64,000 nt of DNA from Micromonospora chokoriensis (GTDB taxonomy: Bacteria; Actinomycetota; Actinomycetes; Mycobacteriales; Micromonosporaceae), in the NCBI RefSeq assembly GCF_000718555.1, contig NZ_JOAN01000026.1:1-64000 (forward strand), in the 5' to 3' direction. The notes beneath the pieces are model-generated. The model was not told the origin of the DNA, did no database searches, and saw nothing but the letters and a program-made list of their open reading frames with translations. The position numbers were made by a program, and so were the translations under genes. Below are positions 39,669-50,930 of this stretch, piece after piece; positions within the stretch are counted from its first letter, which is position 1; every line of letters starts with the position of its first letter.

Positions 39669-41102
39669 ATGAGGTACGTGACGACGATCCCCAACGTGCT
39701 GGCCAACCGGTACGCCTCGCCCGAACTGGTCGCCCTCTGGTCCCCGGAGGAGAAGGTCCGGATGGAGCGGCGACTCTGGCTCGCCGTGCTCCGCGCTCAA
39801 CGCGACCTTGGCGTGCCGGTGCCGGACGGTGTGGTCGAGGCGTACGAGCGGGTGCTCGACCAGGTCGACCTCGCCTCGATCGCGGAGCGGGAGCGAGTCA
39901 CCCGGCACGACGTGAAGGCCCGGATCGAGGAGTTCAGCGCGCTCGCTGGGCACGAGCACGTGCACAAGGGGATGACCTCTCGGGACCTCACCGAGAACGT
40001 CGAGCAGCTCCAGGTGCGCGCCTCGCTGGAGCTGATCCGCGATCGGGTGGTGGCCACCCTCGCCCGGCTTGCCTTCCTGGCGTACGAGCACTCTGAGCTG
40101 GTCATGACCGGCCGGTCGCACAACGTGGCGGCGCAGGCCACCACGCTGGGCAAGCGCTTCGCGTCGGCGGCGGAGGAGCTGCTGATCGCGTACGAGCGGT
40201 TGGAGGAGCTGATCGCCCGCTACCCGCTGCGGGGGATCAAGGGCCCGGTCGGCACGGCCGCCGACCAACTGGACCTCTTCGACGGCGACGCCGACAAGGT
40301 GGCCGAGCTGGAGCGGCGGGTCGCCGAGCACCTCGGCTTCTCCCGGGTGCTGGACAGCGTCGGGCAGGTCTACCCGCGCTCGCTCGACTTCGACGTGCTG
40401 GCCGCGCTTGCCCAGACCGCTGCCGCGCCGTCGTCGCTGGCCACCACGATCCGGTTGATGGTCGGCCAGGAGCTGGCGACCGAGGGCTTCAAGCCGGGTC
40501 AGGTCGGCTCCAGCGCCATGCCGCACAAGATGAACACCCGCTCGTCGGAGCGGGTGAATGGCTTCGCCGTGATCATCCGGGGCTACCTGTCGATGGTCGG
40601 TGAGTTGGCCGGTGACCAGTGGAACGAGGGGGACGTGTCCTGCTCGGTGGTCCGTCGGGTGGCGCTGCCGGACGCGTTCTTCGCCGCCGACGGGCTGTTC
40701 CAGACGTTCCTCACCGTGCTCGACGAGTTCGGCGCGTACCCGGCGGTGATCAACCGGGAGTTGGAGCGCTTCCTGCCGTTCCTGGCCACCACGAAGATCC
40801 TGGTCGCGGCGGTCCGTCGGGGCGTCGGCCGGGAGGTCGCCCACGAGGTGATCAAGGAGCACGCGGTCGCGGTGGCACTGGGGATGCGCGAGAAGGGCTC
40901 GCCGGAGAACGACCTCTTCGACCGGTTGGCGGCGGACGGCCGACTCGGCCTGTCCCGCGCCGACATCGACACCCTGGTCGCCGACCGCAGCGCCTTCGTC
41001 GGCGCAGCGCAGGCGCAGGTGGCGGCGGTGACCCGCCGCATCACGGAGGTGGTAACGGCCCACCCGGAAGCCGCCACCTACAGCCCGCCCCCGATCCTCT
41101 AA
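39669..41102 (+). CDS. purB: Adenylosuccinate lyase
   Basis: Cleaves SAICAR and adenylosuccinate, releasing fumarate (steps 8 of IMP synthesis and 2 of AMP synthesis). The 477-residue length is normal. Seen: TRHDVKARIEEF, the substrate loop HKGMTSRDLTENVEQLQ, catalytic His in TGRSHNVAAQATTLGKR and the fumarase-superfamily signature GSSAMPHKMNTRSSER. ATG 39669 is the start. It ends in the perfect hairpin at 41132. Confidence 0.96.
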   Translation: MRYVTTIPNVLANRYASPELVALWSPEEKVRMERRLWLAVLRAQRDLGVPVPDGVVEAYERVLDQVDLASIAERERVTRHDVKARIEEFSALAGHEHVHKGMTSRDLTENVEQLQVRASLELIRDRVVATLARLAFLAYEHSELVMTGRSHNVAAQATTLGKRFASAAEELLIAYERLEELIARYPLRGIKGPVGTAADQLDLFDGDADKVAELERRVAEHLGFSRVLDSVGQVYPRSLDFDVLAALAQTAAAPSSLATTIRLMVGQELATEGFKPGQVGSSAMPHKMNTRSSERVNGFAVIIRGYLSMVGELAGDQWNEGDVSCSVVRRVALPDAFFAADGLFQTFLTVLDEFGAYPAVINRELERFLPFLATTKILVAAVRRGVGREVAHEVIKEHAVAVALGMREKGSPENDLFDRLAADGRLGLSRADIDTLVADRSAFVGAAQAQVAAVTRRITEVVTAHPEAATYSPPPIL

Positions 41103-41131
41103 CCCCCACCCCCGCCCCGGGCTGCCCCCGA

Positions 41132-41190
41132 TTGATCATGAAGTTATTGCCGTGACACGCCGATCCGGTGGGCAATAACTTCATGATCAA
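41132..41190. repeat. TGATCATG hairpin, copy C
   Basis: TTGATCATGAAGTTATTGCC (41132-41151) pairs perfectly with 41171-41190 around a 19-nt loop. It lies between the convergent purB and YbjQ-like genes. Confidence 0.92.
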
Positions 41191-41206
41191 CGGACATGGG
41201 GTGGGG

Positions 41207-41662
41207 TTAGGGGTTTGGGGTCTCGGCGGCGGAGCTTAGGTTGGGGGCGCTGGCCGGTTCGGCGATGCCGCCGAGAGACTCGGCGAAGGCCGGATCGGTG
41301 GCGGTCTGCGCGGCGACCGCCGGCTGGTCGGCCGGCATGGTCTCAGGCATCGTGGGTACGGCGACAACCGCCGTTCCGTACGCGCAGATCTCCATCCACA
41401 TCTCGCCGCAGTCCCGGCTGTCGAACCGCATGCCGATCACCGCGTTCGCGCCGAGCCGCAGGGCCTCCTCGCCGAGTCGGGTCACCGAGTCGGTACGCCA
41501 CCGGGTCAGGTTGTCCGGGGCCATCGGGTCGTACGCGCCACCGCGCAGGTTCTTGACACCCTCGCGGTACGGGTTGCGCGTCCGTGCCATCGATGACACC
41601 ACCTCACCGAGAATCTGGCGGATCTCGTAGCCGGGCAGTTGCTCTGTCGTCACGACCAGCAC
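41207..41662 (-). CDS. YbjQ family (DUF74) protein
   Basis: A 151-residue protein beginning MLVVTTEQLPGYEI, the hallmark start of the YbjQ/DUF74 family, with SSMARTRNPYREGVKNLRGG, LGANAVIGMRFDSRD and a C-terminal pentamer-type strand. Residues 110-151 are an Ala/Pro/Glu-rich tail outside the family fold. GTG 41662 is chosen as the family start. The family forms pentameric rings of unknown role, once proposed to bind heavy metal. Confidence 0.88.
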   Translation of the reverse strand: MLVVTTEQLPGYEIRQILGEVVSSMARTRNPYREGVKNLRGGAYDPMAPDNLTRWRTDSVTRLGEEALRLGANAVIGMRFDSRDCGEMWMEICAYGTAVVAVPTMPETMPADQPAVAAQTATDPAFAESLGGIAEPASAPNLSSAAETPNP

Positions 41663-42174
41663 GTTTCCGATGCTGTCAGGAGTGGCGCGACCCGATCGGG
41701 TGCATTGTTCACCTGATCGGATGCTGCAAAACGGCGCGGCGCGGACGGCCGGCACGTGCCCGACCATCCGCGTCGCGCCGGGCGCTAACCGTCAGACACC
41801 GGCCACCGAGGTGATCCAGGCCCGGTTGTACGCAACACTGCCGTAGTTGTGGATGTTCGACCCGTCGGCGGTGGAGGCGGGTGCGGCGAATCCGAATCAA
41901 TCGACTTCCATCGATGCGCGGAAGGGCTTCCGGCGGCCGTTGTCAAGAATTTGATCGAGGTTGCCCAATGTAACGATTTGGCTACCCGCTACGCCGTATA
42001 TGCCCTGCTGAGGGCACCTTTCCCGCCCGGCGGGGCACCCTGAGCGTCGGCGGTGCCGAGCACCGCCTGGAGTGCACCCGGCCGGTGCGTCCGCAGCGAT
42101 ATCTGCCAGGTAGGCTGGCTGCGCTCGCCCGTTGTGGGTCGGCACCCAACTGCGTACACAGTCAGGAGTGCCCA
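41663..42174. other. Intergenic region with a possible gene remnant, AT-richer patch
   Basis: On the minus strand, 41791-41885 reads ...GSNIHNYGSVAYNRAWITSVAGV and then a stop, with another stop about 30 codons upstream; this looks like the end of a decayed protein gene. Positions 41895-42010 are clearly AT-richer than their surroundings. CCGATCGG-type half-palindromes occur at 41693-41725. The promoter for purS must lie in the last part. I see no intact gene. Confidence 0.5.
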
Positions 42175-42438
42175 GTGCCTCGCGTCGTCGTCGACGTCAT
42201 GCTCAAGCCCGAGATCCTCGATCCTCAGGGCCAGGCCGTCGCAAACGCGCTGCCCCGGCTCGGCGTCGGTGATGTCGCCTCGGTTCGGATCGGCAGGCGC
42301 ATCGAGATCGAGTTCACCGGTGAACCGGATCTGGACCGCGCTCGGGAGATCGCCGACAAACTGCTCGCCAACCCGGTCATCGAGGACTTCACCGTCCGCC
42401 TGGTCGAGGCCGACGAGACCGCGGACGCCCGCTCGTGA
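42175..42438 (+). CDS. purS: Phosphoribosylformylglycinamidine synthase subunit PurS
   Basis: An 87-residue small subunit that bridges PurQ and PurL in the three-part FGAM synthase. Seen: [26 protein letters not shown] and [11 protein letters not shown], the usual ferredoxin-like fold. GTG 42175 follows CAGGAG (42163-42168). It overlaps purQ by 4 bp (GTGA). Confidence 0.94.
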   Translation: MPRVVVDVMLKPEILDPQGQAVANALPRLGVGDVASVRIGRRIEIEFTGEPDLDRAREIADKLLANPVIEDFTVRLVEADETADARS

Positions 42439-43118
42439 CCGCCAGGGTAGGTGTGGTCACCTTCCCCGGCTCGCTCGACGACGGGGACGCGGCCCGCGCC
42501 GTCCGGATCGCCGGCGCTGAGCCGGTCCGGCTCTGGCACGGCGACCCGGATCTGCACGGTGTCGACGCGGTCGTCCTGCCCGGCGGGTTCTCCTACGGTG
42601 ACTACCTGCGCTGTGGTGCCATCGCCCGGTTCGCCCCGGTGATGGAGACGATCGTGGACGCCGCCCAGGGTGGTCTGCCGGTGCTCGGCATCTGCAACGG
42701 CTTCCAGATCCTCTGCGAGGCGCACCTGCTGCCCGGCGCGCTCACCCGCAACCAGCACCTGCACTTCCGCAACCGGGACCAGGTCCTGCGCATCGAGTCG
42801 GCCGGGACCGCGTGGACCAACGCGTTCCAGCCCGGCCAGGAGGTGCTCATCCCGGTCAAGAACGGCGAGGGCTGCTACGTCGCGGACACCGCGACGCTGG
42901 ACCAGCTCGAAGCCGAGGGCCGGGTGGTCGCCCGCTACGTCGGCGGCAACCCCAACGGATCCCAGCGCGACATCGCCGCGATCGCCAACGCCGCCGGCAA
43001 CGTGGTCGGCATCATGCCGCACCCCGAGCACGCGGTGGAGGCGCTCACCGGCCCGTCGCTGGACGGCCTCGGCTTCTTCACGTCGGTCCTCAAGCACCTG
43101 GTCGGGGCGCCAGCGTGA
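42435..43118 (+). CDS. purQ: Phosphoribosylformylglycinamidine synthase subunit PurQ
   Basis: A 227-residue class I glutamine amidotransferase supplying ammonia to PurL. The nucleophile Cys lies in [11 protein letters not shown], the His/Glu pair in [11 protein letters not shown], and the N-terminal [19 protein letters not shown] is typical. It is coupled to purS by overlap and followed by purL after 46 bp. Confidence 0.96.
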   Translation: MTARVGVVTFPGSLDDGDAARAVRIAGAEPVRLWHGDPDLHGVDAVVLPGGFSYGDYLRCGAIARFAPVMETIVDAAQGGLPVLGICNGFQILCEAHLLPGALTRNQHLHFRNRDQVLRIESAGTAWTNAFQPGQEVLIPVKNGEGCYVADTATLDQLEAEGRVVARYVGGNPNGSQRDIAAIANAAGNVVGIMPHPEHAVEALTGPSLDGLGFFTSVLKHLVGAPA

Positions 43119-43164
43119 GCGCGAGGAGCGAGTCTGGCGGGCACCTGCGCAGCGAGGAGAGGTC

Positions 43165-45834
43165 ATGACCACCCATCCGGACCCGGTACGGGACACTCCG
43201 GAGGCGTACTCCGCCCCGGCGCAGCCGGCCGAGCCGAGCGCGGCGCAGCCGGTCGCACCGGCGACCGCTCCCGCTCAGCCGGCCCCCGCCGCCTGGACCG
43301 ACGGCCCGGACACTGTGCCGCGCGCCGCTGGCACCCCGGGCGAGCTTCAGCCGTACACCGAGCTGGGTCTGCGCGACGACGAGTACGACCGGATCCGGCA
43401 GATTCTCGGCCGCCGTCCCACGCAGTCCGAGCTGGCGATGTACTCGATCATGTGGAGCGAGCACTGCTCCTACAAGTCGAGCAAGGTGCACCTGCGCCAG
43501 TTCAGTGAGAAGGCCCCGCCCAGCGACCGGATGCTCGCCGGCATCGGTGAGAACGCCGGTGTCGTGCAGATCTCCGACGAGCTGGCGGTGACCTTCAAGG
43601 TCGAGTCGCACAACCACCCGAGCTTCGTCGAGCCGTACCAGGGTGCGGCGACCGGTGTCGGTGGCATCGTCCGGGACATTCTCGCCATGGGTGCCCGCCC
43701 GGTCGCGGTGATGGATCCGCTGCGCTTCGGTGCCGCAGATCACCCGGACACCGCCCGGGTGCTCACCGGCGTGGTCGCCGGCGTTGGCGGCTACGGCAAC
43801 TGCCTGGGCCTGCCCAACATCGGTGGCGAGCTGGTCTTCGACCCCTCCTACCAGGGCAACCCGCTGCTCAACGCGCTCTGCCTGGGCGTGCTGCCGGTCA
43901 GCCGGCTGCAGAACAAGGCCGCCGCTGGCCCGGGCAACGTTGTCGTGCTGATGGGCGCCAAGACCGGCCGCGACGGCATCGGCGGCGTCTCGGTGCTGGC
44001 CAGCGCCACCTTCGACGAGGGCAGCGAGGGCCGCCGCCCCGCCGTGCAGGTCGGCGACCCGTTCACCGAGAAGCTGCTGATCGAGGCGTGCCTCGAGCTG
44101 TACGACGGCCAGCTGGTCGTCGGCATCCAGGACCTCGGCGGCGCCGGTCTGACCTGCGCGCTGACCGAGACCGCCGCAGCGGCCAGCACCGGCATGCGGG
44201 TCTGGCTGGAGCGGGTTCCGCTGCGCGAGCCCTCGATGGACCCGCACGAGATCCTGGCGAGCGAGTCGCAGGAGCGGATGCTGCTGGTCGTCGAGCCGGA
44301 CAAGCTCGACGCGGTGCTCAAGACCTGCGAGAAGTGGGGCGTCCTCGCCACCGCGATCGGTGAGGTCACCGCACCGGAGCCGGACGGCAGCCCGGGTCGA
44401 CTGGCGATCACCTGGCAGGACCACCTTGTCGTCGACGTGCCGCCGGGTTCGCTCGTCGACGACGGCCCGGTCTACGCCCGGCCGATGCGCGAGCCGGCCG
44501 ACCTGATCCTGCTGCAGGCCGACCGGGCCGAGACCCTGCCCCGGCCGGCCGACCCGGAGGCGCTGCGGGAGACCGTACTGCGCATGATCGCGTCGCCGAA
44601 TCTGGCCGACAAGACCTGGGTCACCGAGCAGTACGACCGCTACGTGCTGGGCAACACCGTGCTCGCCCAGCCGGAGGACGGCGGCGTGATCCGGATCGAC
44701 GAGCGCACCGGTCTCGGCGTGGCGCTGTCGTTGGACGGCAACGGCCGGTACGCCCGACTGGACCCGTACAACGGCACCAAGCTGGCCCTGGCTGAGGCGT
44801 ACCGGAACGTGGCGGTGACCGGCGCGAAGCCGATCGCCGTGACCAACTGCCTCAACTTCGGCTCGCCGGAGGACCCGGGCGTGATGTGGCAGTTCGCCGA
44901 GGCCGTGCGCGGCCTGGCGGACGGCTGCCTGGAGCTGGGCATCCCGGTGACCGGCGGCAACGTCAGCTTCTACAACCAGACCGGCGCGGCGGCCATCCAC
45001 CCGACGCCGGTGGTCGGTGTGCTGGGCGTGCTGGACAACGTCGCCGACCGGGTGCCGATGGGCTTCGTGCCGCGCGCCGGTGGCGACCACGACCAGCTCT
45101 ACCTGCTCGGCGAGACGAACGTGGAGCTGTCCGGCTCGGAGTGGGCCTGGGTGACGCACGAGCACCTCGGCGGTATTCCGCCGCACGTGGACCTCGCCCG
45201 GGAGAAGGCGCTCGCCGAGTTGCTGGCCGAGGCGGCCCGCGTCGGTCACCTCAGCTCGGCACACGACCTCTCCGACGGGGGCCTCGCCCAGAGCCTGGTC
45301 GAGTCCTGCCTGCGTCGCGGCGTCGGTGCCCGAGTGGCGGTGCCGGAGCAGTTCGCCGAGGGCTCGATGCCGTTCGTCTACCTGTTCAGCGAGTCCGCCA
45401 CGCGGGCGCTGGTCTCGGTGCCGCGCGGCCACGACAAGGCGTTCGCGGCGCTCTGCGCCGAGCGGGGCGTGCCGTTCGAGCTGATCGGCGTCACCGACCC
45501 GTCCGGCGGTGCGCTTGAGGTGCACGGTCAGTTCCGGATCGGCCTGGACGAGCTGCGCACCGCGCACACCGAGACGTTGCCGCGCCTCTTCGGGGGCTCG
45601 GCGGTCGTCGAGGTGCCCGCGCCGGCCGCCGGTGTGGCGGGTGCGGTCGAGGCTGTTCCGCTGCCGGTCGCGCAGGCTGAGCCGGTCGACGCGGCGGCGG
45701 TGGTCTCCGAGCCGATCGCCTCCTCGGGTCCTTCTCCGCAGACCGGCGCGGTCGAGCCGGTCGAGGCAGAGCAGCCCGGTGGGGCGTCCGAGTCTGACTC
45801 CGGTGTCACCGAGCCGTCGCCTGACGAGCGCTGA
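43165..45834 (+). CDS. purL: Phosphoribosylformylglycinamidine synthase subunit PurL
   Basis: An 889-residue small-type PurL, longer than the common 720-780. The core holds [44 protein letters not shown], the ATP loop, [16 protein letters not shown] and [21 protein letters not shown]. The extra length is an Ala/Pro-rich N-terminal extension of about 50 residues and a C-terminal tail of about 75 residues rich in Val/Pro/Glu/Ala, ending in [14 protein letters not shown]. Both are probably disordered. ATG 43165 follows GAGGAGAGG. Catalyses FGAR to FGAM with ammonia from PurQ. Confidence 0.96.
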   Translation: MTTHPDPVRDTPEAYSAPAQPAEPSAAQPVAPATAPAQPAPAAWTDGPDTVPRAAGTPGELQPYTELGLRDDEYDRIRQILGRRPTQSELAMYSIMWSEHCSYKSSKVHLRQFSEKAPPSDRMLAGIGENAGVVQISDELAVTFKVESHNHPSFVEPYQGAATGVGGIVRDILAMGARPVAVMDPLRFGAADHPDTARVLTGVVAGVGGYGNCLGLPNIGGELVFDPSYQGNPLLNALCLGVLPVSRLQNKAAAGPGNVVVLMGAKTGRDGIGGVSVLASATFDEGSEGRRPAVQVGDPFTEKLLIEACLELYDGQLVVGIQDLGGAGLTCALTETAAAASTGMRVWLERVPLREPSMDPHEILASESQERMLLVVEPDKLDAVLKTCEKWGVLATAIGEVTAPEPDGSPGRLAITWQDHLVVDVPPGSLVDDGPVYARPMREPADLILLQADRAETLPRPADPEALRETVLRMIASPNLADKTWVTEQYDRYVLGNTVLAQPEDGGVIRIDERTGLGVALSLDGNGRYARLDPYNGTKLALAEAYRNVAVTGAKPIAVTNCLNFGSPEDPGVMWQFAEAVRGLADGCLELGIPVTGGNVSFYNQTGAAAIHPTPVVGVLGVLDNVADRVPMGFVPRAGGDHDQLYLLGETNVELSGSEWAWVTHEHLGGIPPHVDLAREKALAELLAEAARVGHLSSAHDLSDGGLAQSLVESCLRRGVGARVAVPEQFAEGSMPFVYLFSESATRALVSVPRGHDKAFAALCAERGVPFELIGVTDPSGGALEVHGQFRIGLDELRTAHTETLPRLFGGSAVVEVPAPAAGVAGAVEAVPLPVAQAEPVDAAAVVSEPIASSGPSPQTGAVEPVEAEQPGGASESDSGVTEPSPDER

Positions 45835-45838
45835 GGCG

Positions 45839-46594
45839 TTGACGGCCGCTGTCTACGGCCAACCCGGTTCCGGTGCCCGGTTCGACTGGGGGCTGACCGG
45901 GGCGGCCGAGCTCGGTCGGGTCTGCGCGGCGCTGGTGGTGGTGGACGTCCTGTCGTTCACCACCGCCGTCGAGGTGGCGGTTGCCCGGGGGATGCGGGTG
46001 CACCCGTTCCCCTGGGGTGAGCAGGCCGCCGAGTACGCCGTGCGGGTCGGCGCAATCGCTGCGGTCGGTCGTCGGCAGACGACCGCGGAGCATCCGTGGT
46101 CGCTCTCGCCAGCGGCGCTGAGCAGCGCACCCGCGGTGGCGGACCTGGTGCTGCCCTCCCCGAACGGCTCCGCCATCAGCGCCGCCGCCAGTGCCACCGG
46201 CCTGCCGGTGGTCGCTGCGTGCCTGCGCAACGCGCGCGCCGTCGGGCGTTGGCTGCGCCGCCAGGGGTACGGCACGGTGGATGCCCCGATCGGCGTGATC
46301 GCCTCGGGCGAGCGGTGGCCGGACGGGTCGCTGCGTCCGTCGGTAGAGGATCAGCTCGGTGCCGCGTCCGTGCTGGATGCCCTCTCTGGTGTGCCGGGTG
46401 GGCTCTCGGTGGAGGCGGCCATGGCGCTCGCCGCGCTGGCGAGCACCCCGGATGTGCCCGCCGCCGTGCGTGGCAGCGTCTCCGGTCGGGAGTTGACCGA
46501 GAACGGCTTCGCCGGGGACGTGGATGTCGCCGTTCGAATCGGCGTGTCGGACGTCGTGCCGATGCTCCGCCAGGGCGTCTTCTCCGCCGCCTGA
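45839..46594 (+). CDS. 2-phosphosulfolactate phosphatase family (ComB-like)
   Basis: A 251-residue protein of the ComB family: ALVVVDVLSFTTAVEVAVARGMRVHPFPW, LPSPNGSAISAAASATGLPVVAACLRNARAV and IGVIASGERWPDGSLRPSVEDQLGAAS contain the metal-binding Asp/Glu residues. ComB removes phosphate in coenzyme M synthesis in archaea; actinobacteria lack that path, so the substrate here differs or is unknown. The start is unsure: TTG 45839, 5 bp after purL, or GTG 45803 overlapping it. It probably belongs to the purSQL transcript. Confidence 0.82.
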   Translation: MTAAVYGQPGSGARFDWGLTGAAELGRVCAALVVVDVLSFTTAVEVAVARGMRVHPFPWGEQAAEYAVRVGAIAAVGRRQTTAEHPWSLSPAALSSAPAVADLVLPSPNGSAISAAASATGLPVVAACLRNARAVGRWLRRQGYGTVDAPIGVIASGERWPDGSLRPSVEDQLGAASVLDALSGVPGGLSVEAAMALAALASTPDVPAAVRGSVSGRELTENGFAGDVDVAVRIGVSDVVPMLRQGVFSAA

Positions 46595-46660
46595 CCGCGC
46601 CGACCGCCCGCACTCCGCACTCCAGGAACGCGAGATCGGCGCGGTTGGGTTGGTCTTCGA

Positions 46661-46702
46661 CAGCGAAACGGCCACCCGGATCTCCGGGTGGCCGTTTCGC
46701 TG
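46661..46702. terminator. Very strong terminator hairpin
   Basis: A perfect 20-bp stem (46661-46680 with 46683-46702) lying between the convergent ComB-like gene and the next minus-strand gene. Confidence 0.88.
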
Positions 46703-46714
46703 CGCTGTCGTGGG

Positions 46715-48652
46715 TTAGTCGTCCAGCCAGTCGAGGCGGCGACCGCCGCGCTCGGTCGGCGGCGGGGCGTCCGGCCGGTTGCGCCCGGCGGGCTGGTCGT
46801 AGCCGCCCTGGTCGTACCCGCGGTCGTCGTATCCGCCGCCGCGTTGCTGCGGGGGCTCTTGGCCGTAGCCGCCGCCCTGGTCGTACCCGCCGGCGGGCTG
46901 GCCGTAGCCGCCCTGGTCGTACCCGGTGGCGGGCTGGCCGTAGCCGCCGCGTTGCTGCGAGGGCTCCTGGCCGTAGCTGCCGCCCTGGTCGTACCCGCCG
47001 GCCGGTTGGCCGTAGCCACCCTGGTCATAGCCGCCGGCCTCCGAGCCGCCGTACCCGGCGGTCGGCTCGGCAGCGCGCCCGCCGTACGGGGCGGTGGGTT
47101 CGGGTTGGCCGTACCCCTGCCCCTGCTCTGGCTGGTAGACGCCGGTGGCGTACGGGTCGGCCGGGGCCGGGTACTGGGTGTTGTCGCCGCTGTACCGGCC
47201 GGTCGGCTCGTCGAACCGCTCACCGTAGGCCGCTGGGCCAGCGGGAGCCGGCGGGTAGGCGGCGGTGCCGCCCGCGGCGTTGTAGTCACGACTGTCGTAG
47301 CCGCCACCGGAGGCCTGAGCGGCACCGTAGCCAGCACCGGAATCGGGCGCGAGAGCGTAACCCGCACTGCTGGGACCTGAGCCGTAGTGGCCAGCAGGGC
47401 TGGCCGGCTCGTCGGCGTAGGCGGAGCCGCCCCAGCCCTGCTGGGCCGCGCCACCGTACGCCGAGGCAGGCGCGCCGTACGGGTCCGGCGGGACGTCGTC
47501 GACCACCGGGCGGTGCATCATCGTCGGTGCCTCGCTCAGCGCCGCGCCGCCGACCATGGTCGGGTCGGCTCCGCCGGGACGACCGCCGACCACCCGGGTC
47601 TGGTCGTCGGGGCCACGGAACCCGCCCCGCGACGGCGGCACCACACCGCCGCCACCAGCGGCAGCCGGAGCGTCGTCGTCGTCGCCGTTCTCCTTGCGCC
47701 GCATCCAGAGCAGCACGATCGTGCCGACACCGGCGGCGACCAGAAGACCACCGAGCAGGATGATCAAGTACGAGCCGATGCCGCCGCTGTCTTCGTCGTT
47801 GTTCGAAGCGTTCGCCGGAGCACCATCGCTGGCCTCGGTGGTGGGCTCCTCCTCGGTGCCCTCCTCGTCGGTCACCTCGTCGGTGGGAGTGGCGGACGGG
47901 GTGGCGGACGGGGTCGCGCTGGGCGTCACCTCGACCTTGATCGCGAGGCTGATCCGTTGTCCGGTGATGGACTGACCTGCGGCGGCGTTCAAGGACTTGA
48001 ATGCCTGAATGTTGTCGAACGAGGCGCCCAGGTTGATCCGTCCGGGCGTGATCGGGCTCTGGGTGCTGCCGGTGAACCGGAAGTTGCCGCTGCCGTCGCT
48101 CGTGGCGTCGTAGCGGTGACCGGCGCTGTCCTGCAGAATCACGAAAGCGTTCGGCACGGCCTTGTCGTCGGCCTGCGCGACCACCTTGCCGGAGATCGAC
48201 CGCACGGTCTGATTCTGCTGCGGCGGCGGCGAAGCGGCCTTGCCGACCAACGTGACGTTGGTCGAGGCGCTTCTGCTCTGCTTGATCGCGCCTTCGGAGT
48301 CCGTGGCCTTCACGGTGATCGTGGCGCTGCCGTTGGCTGCATCATCCGCGAGCTTGAAGGTGGCCTTGTAGGTGCCACCCGACTTCACCGCGCCGCGGGA
48401 GCACCCATCAATGTAGGCCAGCTTCGGGTTGCTCGAGCTAACGCTGATGTCAGCCGGCTCCGCACCCTGGAAGTCGAGCGAATAGCTGATCTCCGTGGTC
48501 TTGCCGGCCTCAACGCTGCCTGGCGAGGCCGAGACATCTGAGACGTTTGGTGCAGCCATTGCTGGTGTGGCGGGGACGGCGAGCAGAGCGCCGGCAACCA
48601 ACGCTGCGACCACACCGGCCCGCTGCTTCCAGGCACGTCGGTGTGTTGACAC
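46715..48652 (-). CDS. Secreted single-pass protein with Gly/Tyr/Gln-rich cytoplasmic tail
   Basis: A 645-residue protein. Signal peptide to about residue 34 (ending ATPAMA), an Ig-like domain, a carboxypeptidase-regulatory-like domain (ISGKVVAQADDKAVPNAFVILQDSAGHRYDATSDGSGNFRF), a Thr/Glu/Pro linker, one transmembrane helix (YLIILLGGLLVAAGVGTIVLLW) and then a cytoplasmic tail of nearly 300 residues. The tail is rich in Gly, Tyr, Gln and Asp with repeats such as GYGQPAGGYDQGG. Such tails often form condensates. GTG 48652 follows GGAAGG. No family name fits the whole; it looks receptor- or scaffold-like. Confidence 0.75.
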   Translation of the reverse strand: MSTHRRAWKQRAGVVAALVAGALLAVPATPAMAAPNVSDVSASPGSVEAGKTTEISYSLDFQGAEPADISVSSSNPKLAYIDGCSRGAVKSGGTYKATFKLADDAANGSATITVKATDSEGAIKQSRSASTNVTLVGKAASPPPQQNQTVRSISGKVVAQADDKAVPNAFVILQDSAGHRYDATSDGSGNFRFTGSTQSPITPGRINLGASFDNIQAFKSLNAAAGQSITGQRISLAIKVEVTPSATPSATPSATPTDEVTDEEGTEEEPTTEASDGAPANASNNDEDSGGIGSYLIILLGGLLVAAGVGTIVLLWMRRKENGDDDDAPAAAGGGGVVPPSRGGFRGPDDQTRVVGGRPGGADPTMVGGAALSEAPTMMHRPVVDDVPPDPYGAPASAYGGAAQQGWGGSAYADEPASPAGHYGSGPSSAGYALAPDSGAGYGAAQASGGGYDSRDYNAAGGTAAYPPAPAGPAAYGERFDEPTGRYSGDNTQYPAPADPYATGVYQPEQGQGYGQPEPTAPYGGRAAEPTAGYGGSEAGGYDQGGYGQPAGGYDQGGSYGQEPSQQRGGYGQPATGYDQGGYGQPAGGYDQGGGYGQEPPQQRGGGYDDRGYDQGGYDQPAGRNRPDAPPPTERGGRRLDWLDD

Positions 48653-48813
48653 GTCCACCGCCTTCCGGGCTGACTTCCCTCTGACCGGCGGGGCGCCGGG
48701 CCGGGGATCATCACGGTTCGAATACGCCGTCGGCAACTATGCCTTGTCCGACTGCATGAGCGCGACCCAGGGCCAGCGTCGCGTGTCTGACCTCGGGGTC
48801 GTATCGTCCCGTC

Positions 48814-49167
48814 GTGTCCTCTCCGCACAGTAAGTCCGCTGCCGTGACGGCCGCGATGTCGGCGCTCGACGAGGGGCGTACACCCGAACGGCCGGTGTTC
48901 CGGGAGGCGGTACGGTCGTTATTGGCCGACCTCGCGGAGCGCGCCCCCGGCCGATCGGTGGAGGTGCGCGTCCCACCATACGGGGCGATCCAGTGCGTAC
49001 CGGGGCCTCGACACACCAGAGGAAACCCACCAAACGTGGTCGAGATGGCACCGAATACCTGGTTGGAGCTGGCAACCGGCAGGGTTGGCTGGGCGGAGGC
49101 GGTCACCGAGGGTCGCGTCCAGGTGAGTGGCAACCGCGCGGACCTCTCGGCGTATCTGCCCCTCTAG
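48814..49167 (+). CDS. Sterol carrier family protein (Rv0807-like)
   Basis: A 117-residue protein with the start of the SCP2-like fold: AVRSLLADLAERAPGRSVEVRVPPYGAIQCV, HTRGNPPNVVEMAPNTWLELATGRVGWAEAVTEGRVQVSGNRADLSAYLPL. The order upstream of purF matches Rv0807-purF in Mycobacterium. Lipid binding is possible but the gene's role is unknown. The GTG start at 48814 is the nearest family-consistent one. Confidence 0.82.
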   Translation: MSSPHSKSAAVTAAMSALDEGRTPERPVFREAVRSLLADLAERAPGRSVEVRVPPYGAIQCVPGPRHTRGNPPNVVEMAPNTWLELATGRVGWAEAVTEGRVQVSGNRADLSAYLPL

Positions 49168-49334
49168 TCGACCCGATGTCCACTTGGCGTGACGCTGAGC
49201 AGGGAGATCGTGACGTTCTGTACTGACGGCGATTCGCGTACACTGTCAGGCGATGACAGTGGTCCCGGCAGAGGACTGTGGATCCGCCCGTGATCCCCGC
49301 CCAGCCGGTCCAGACCAGCATGAGGGAGCGGTAG

Positions 49335-50873
<1,539 letters not shown>

Positions 50874-50930
50874 CACCAACCGGCGCGGCCCGGCTACCGC
50901 CGGCGGCACCGAGAACCAAAGGGGAGAACC

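Noticed and set aside
41849..42043. Small plus-strand gene before purS
   Set aside because: No ribosome binding site and no coding-like composition; the stretch is AT-rich intergenic sequence.
43090..45567. 825-codon minus-strand frame opposite purL
   Set aside because: Pure shadow of purL; composition Arg/Gly/Val/His-rich with no motif.
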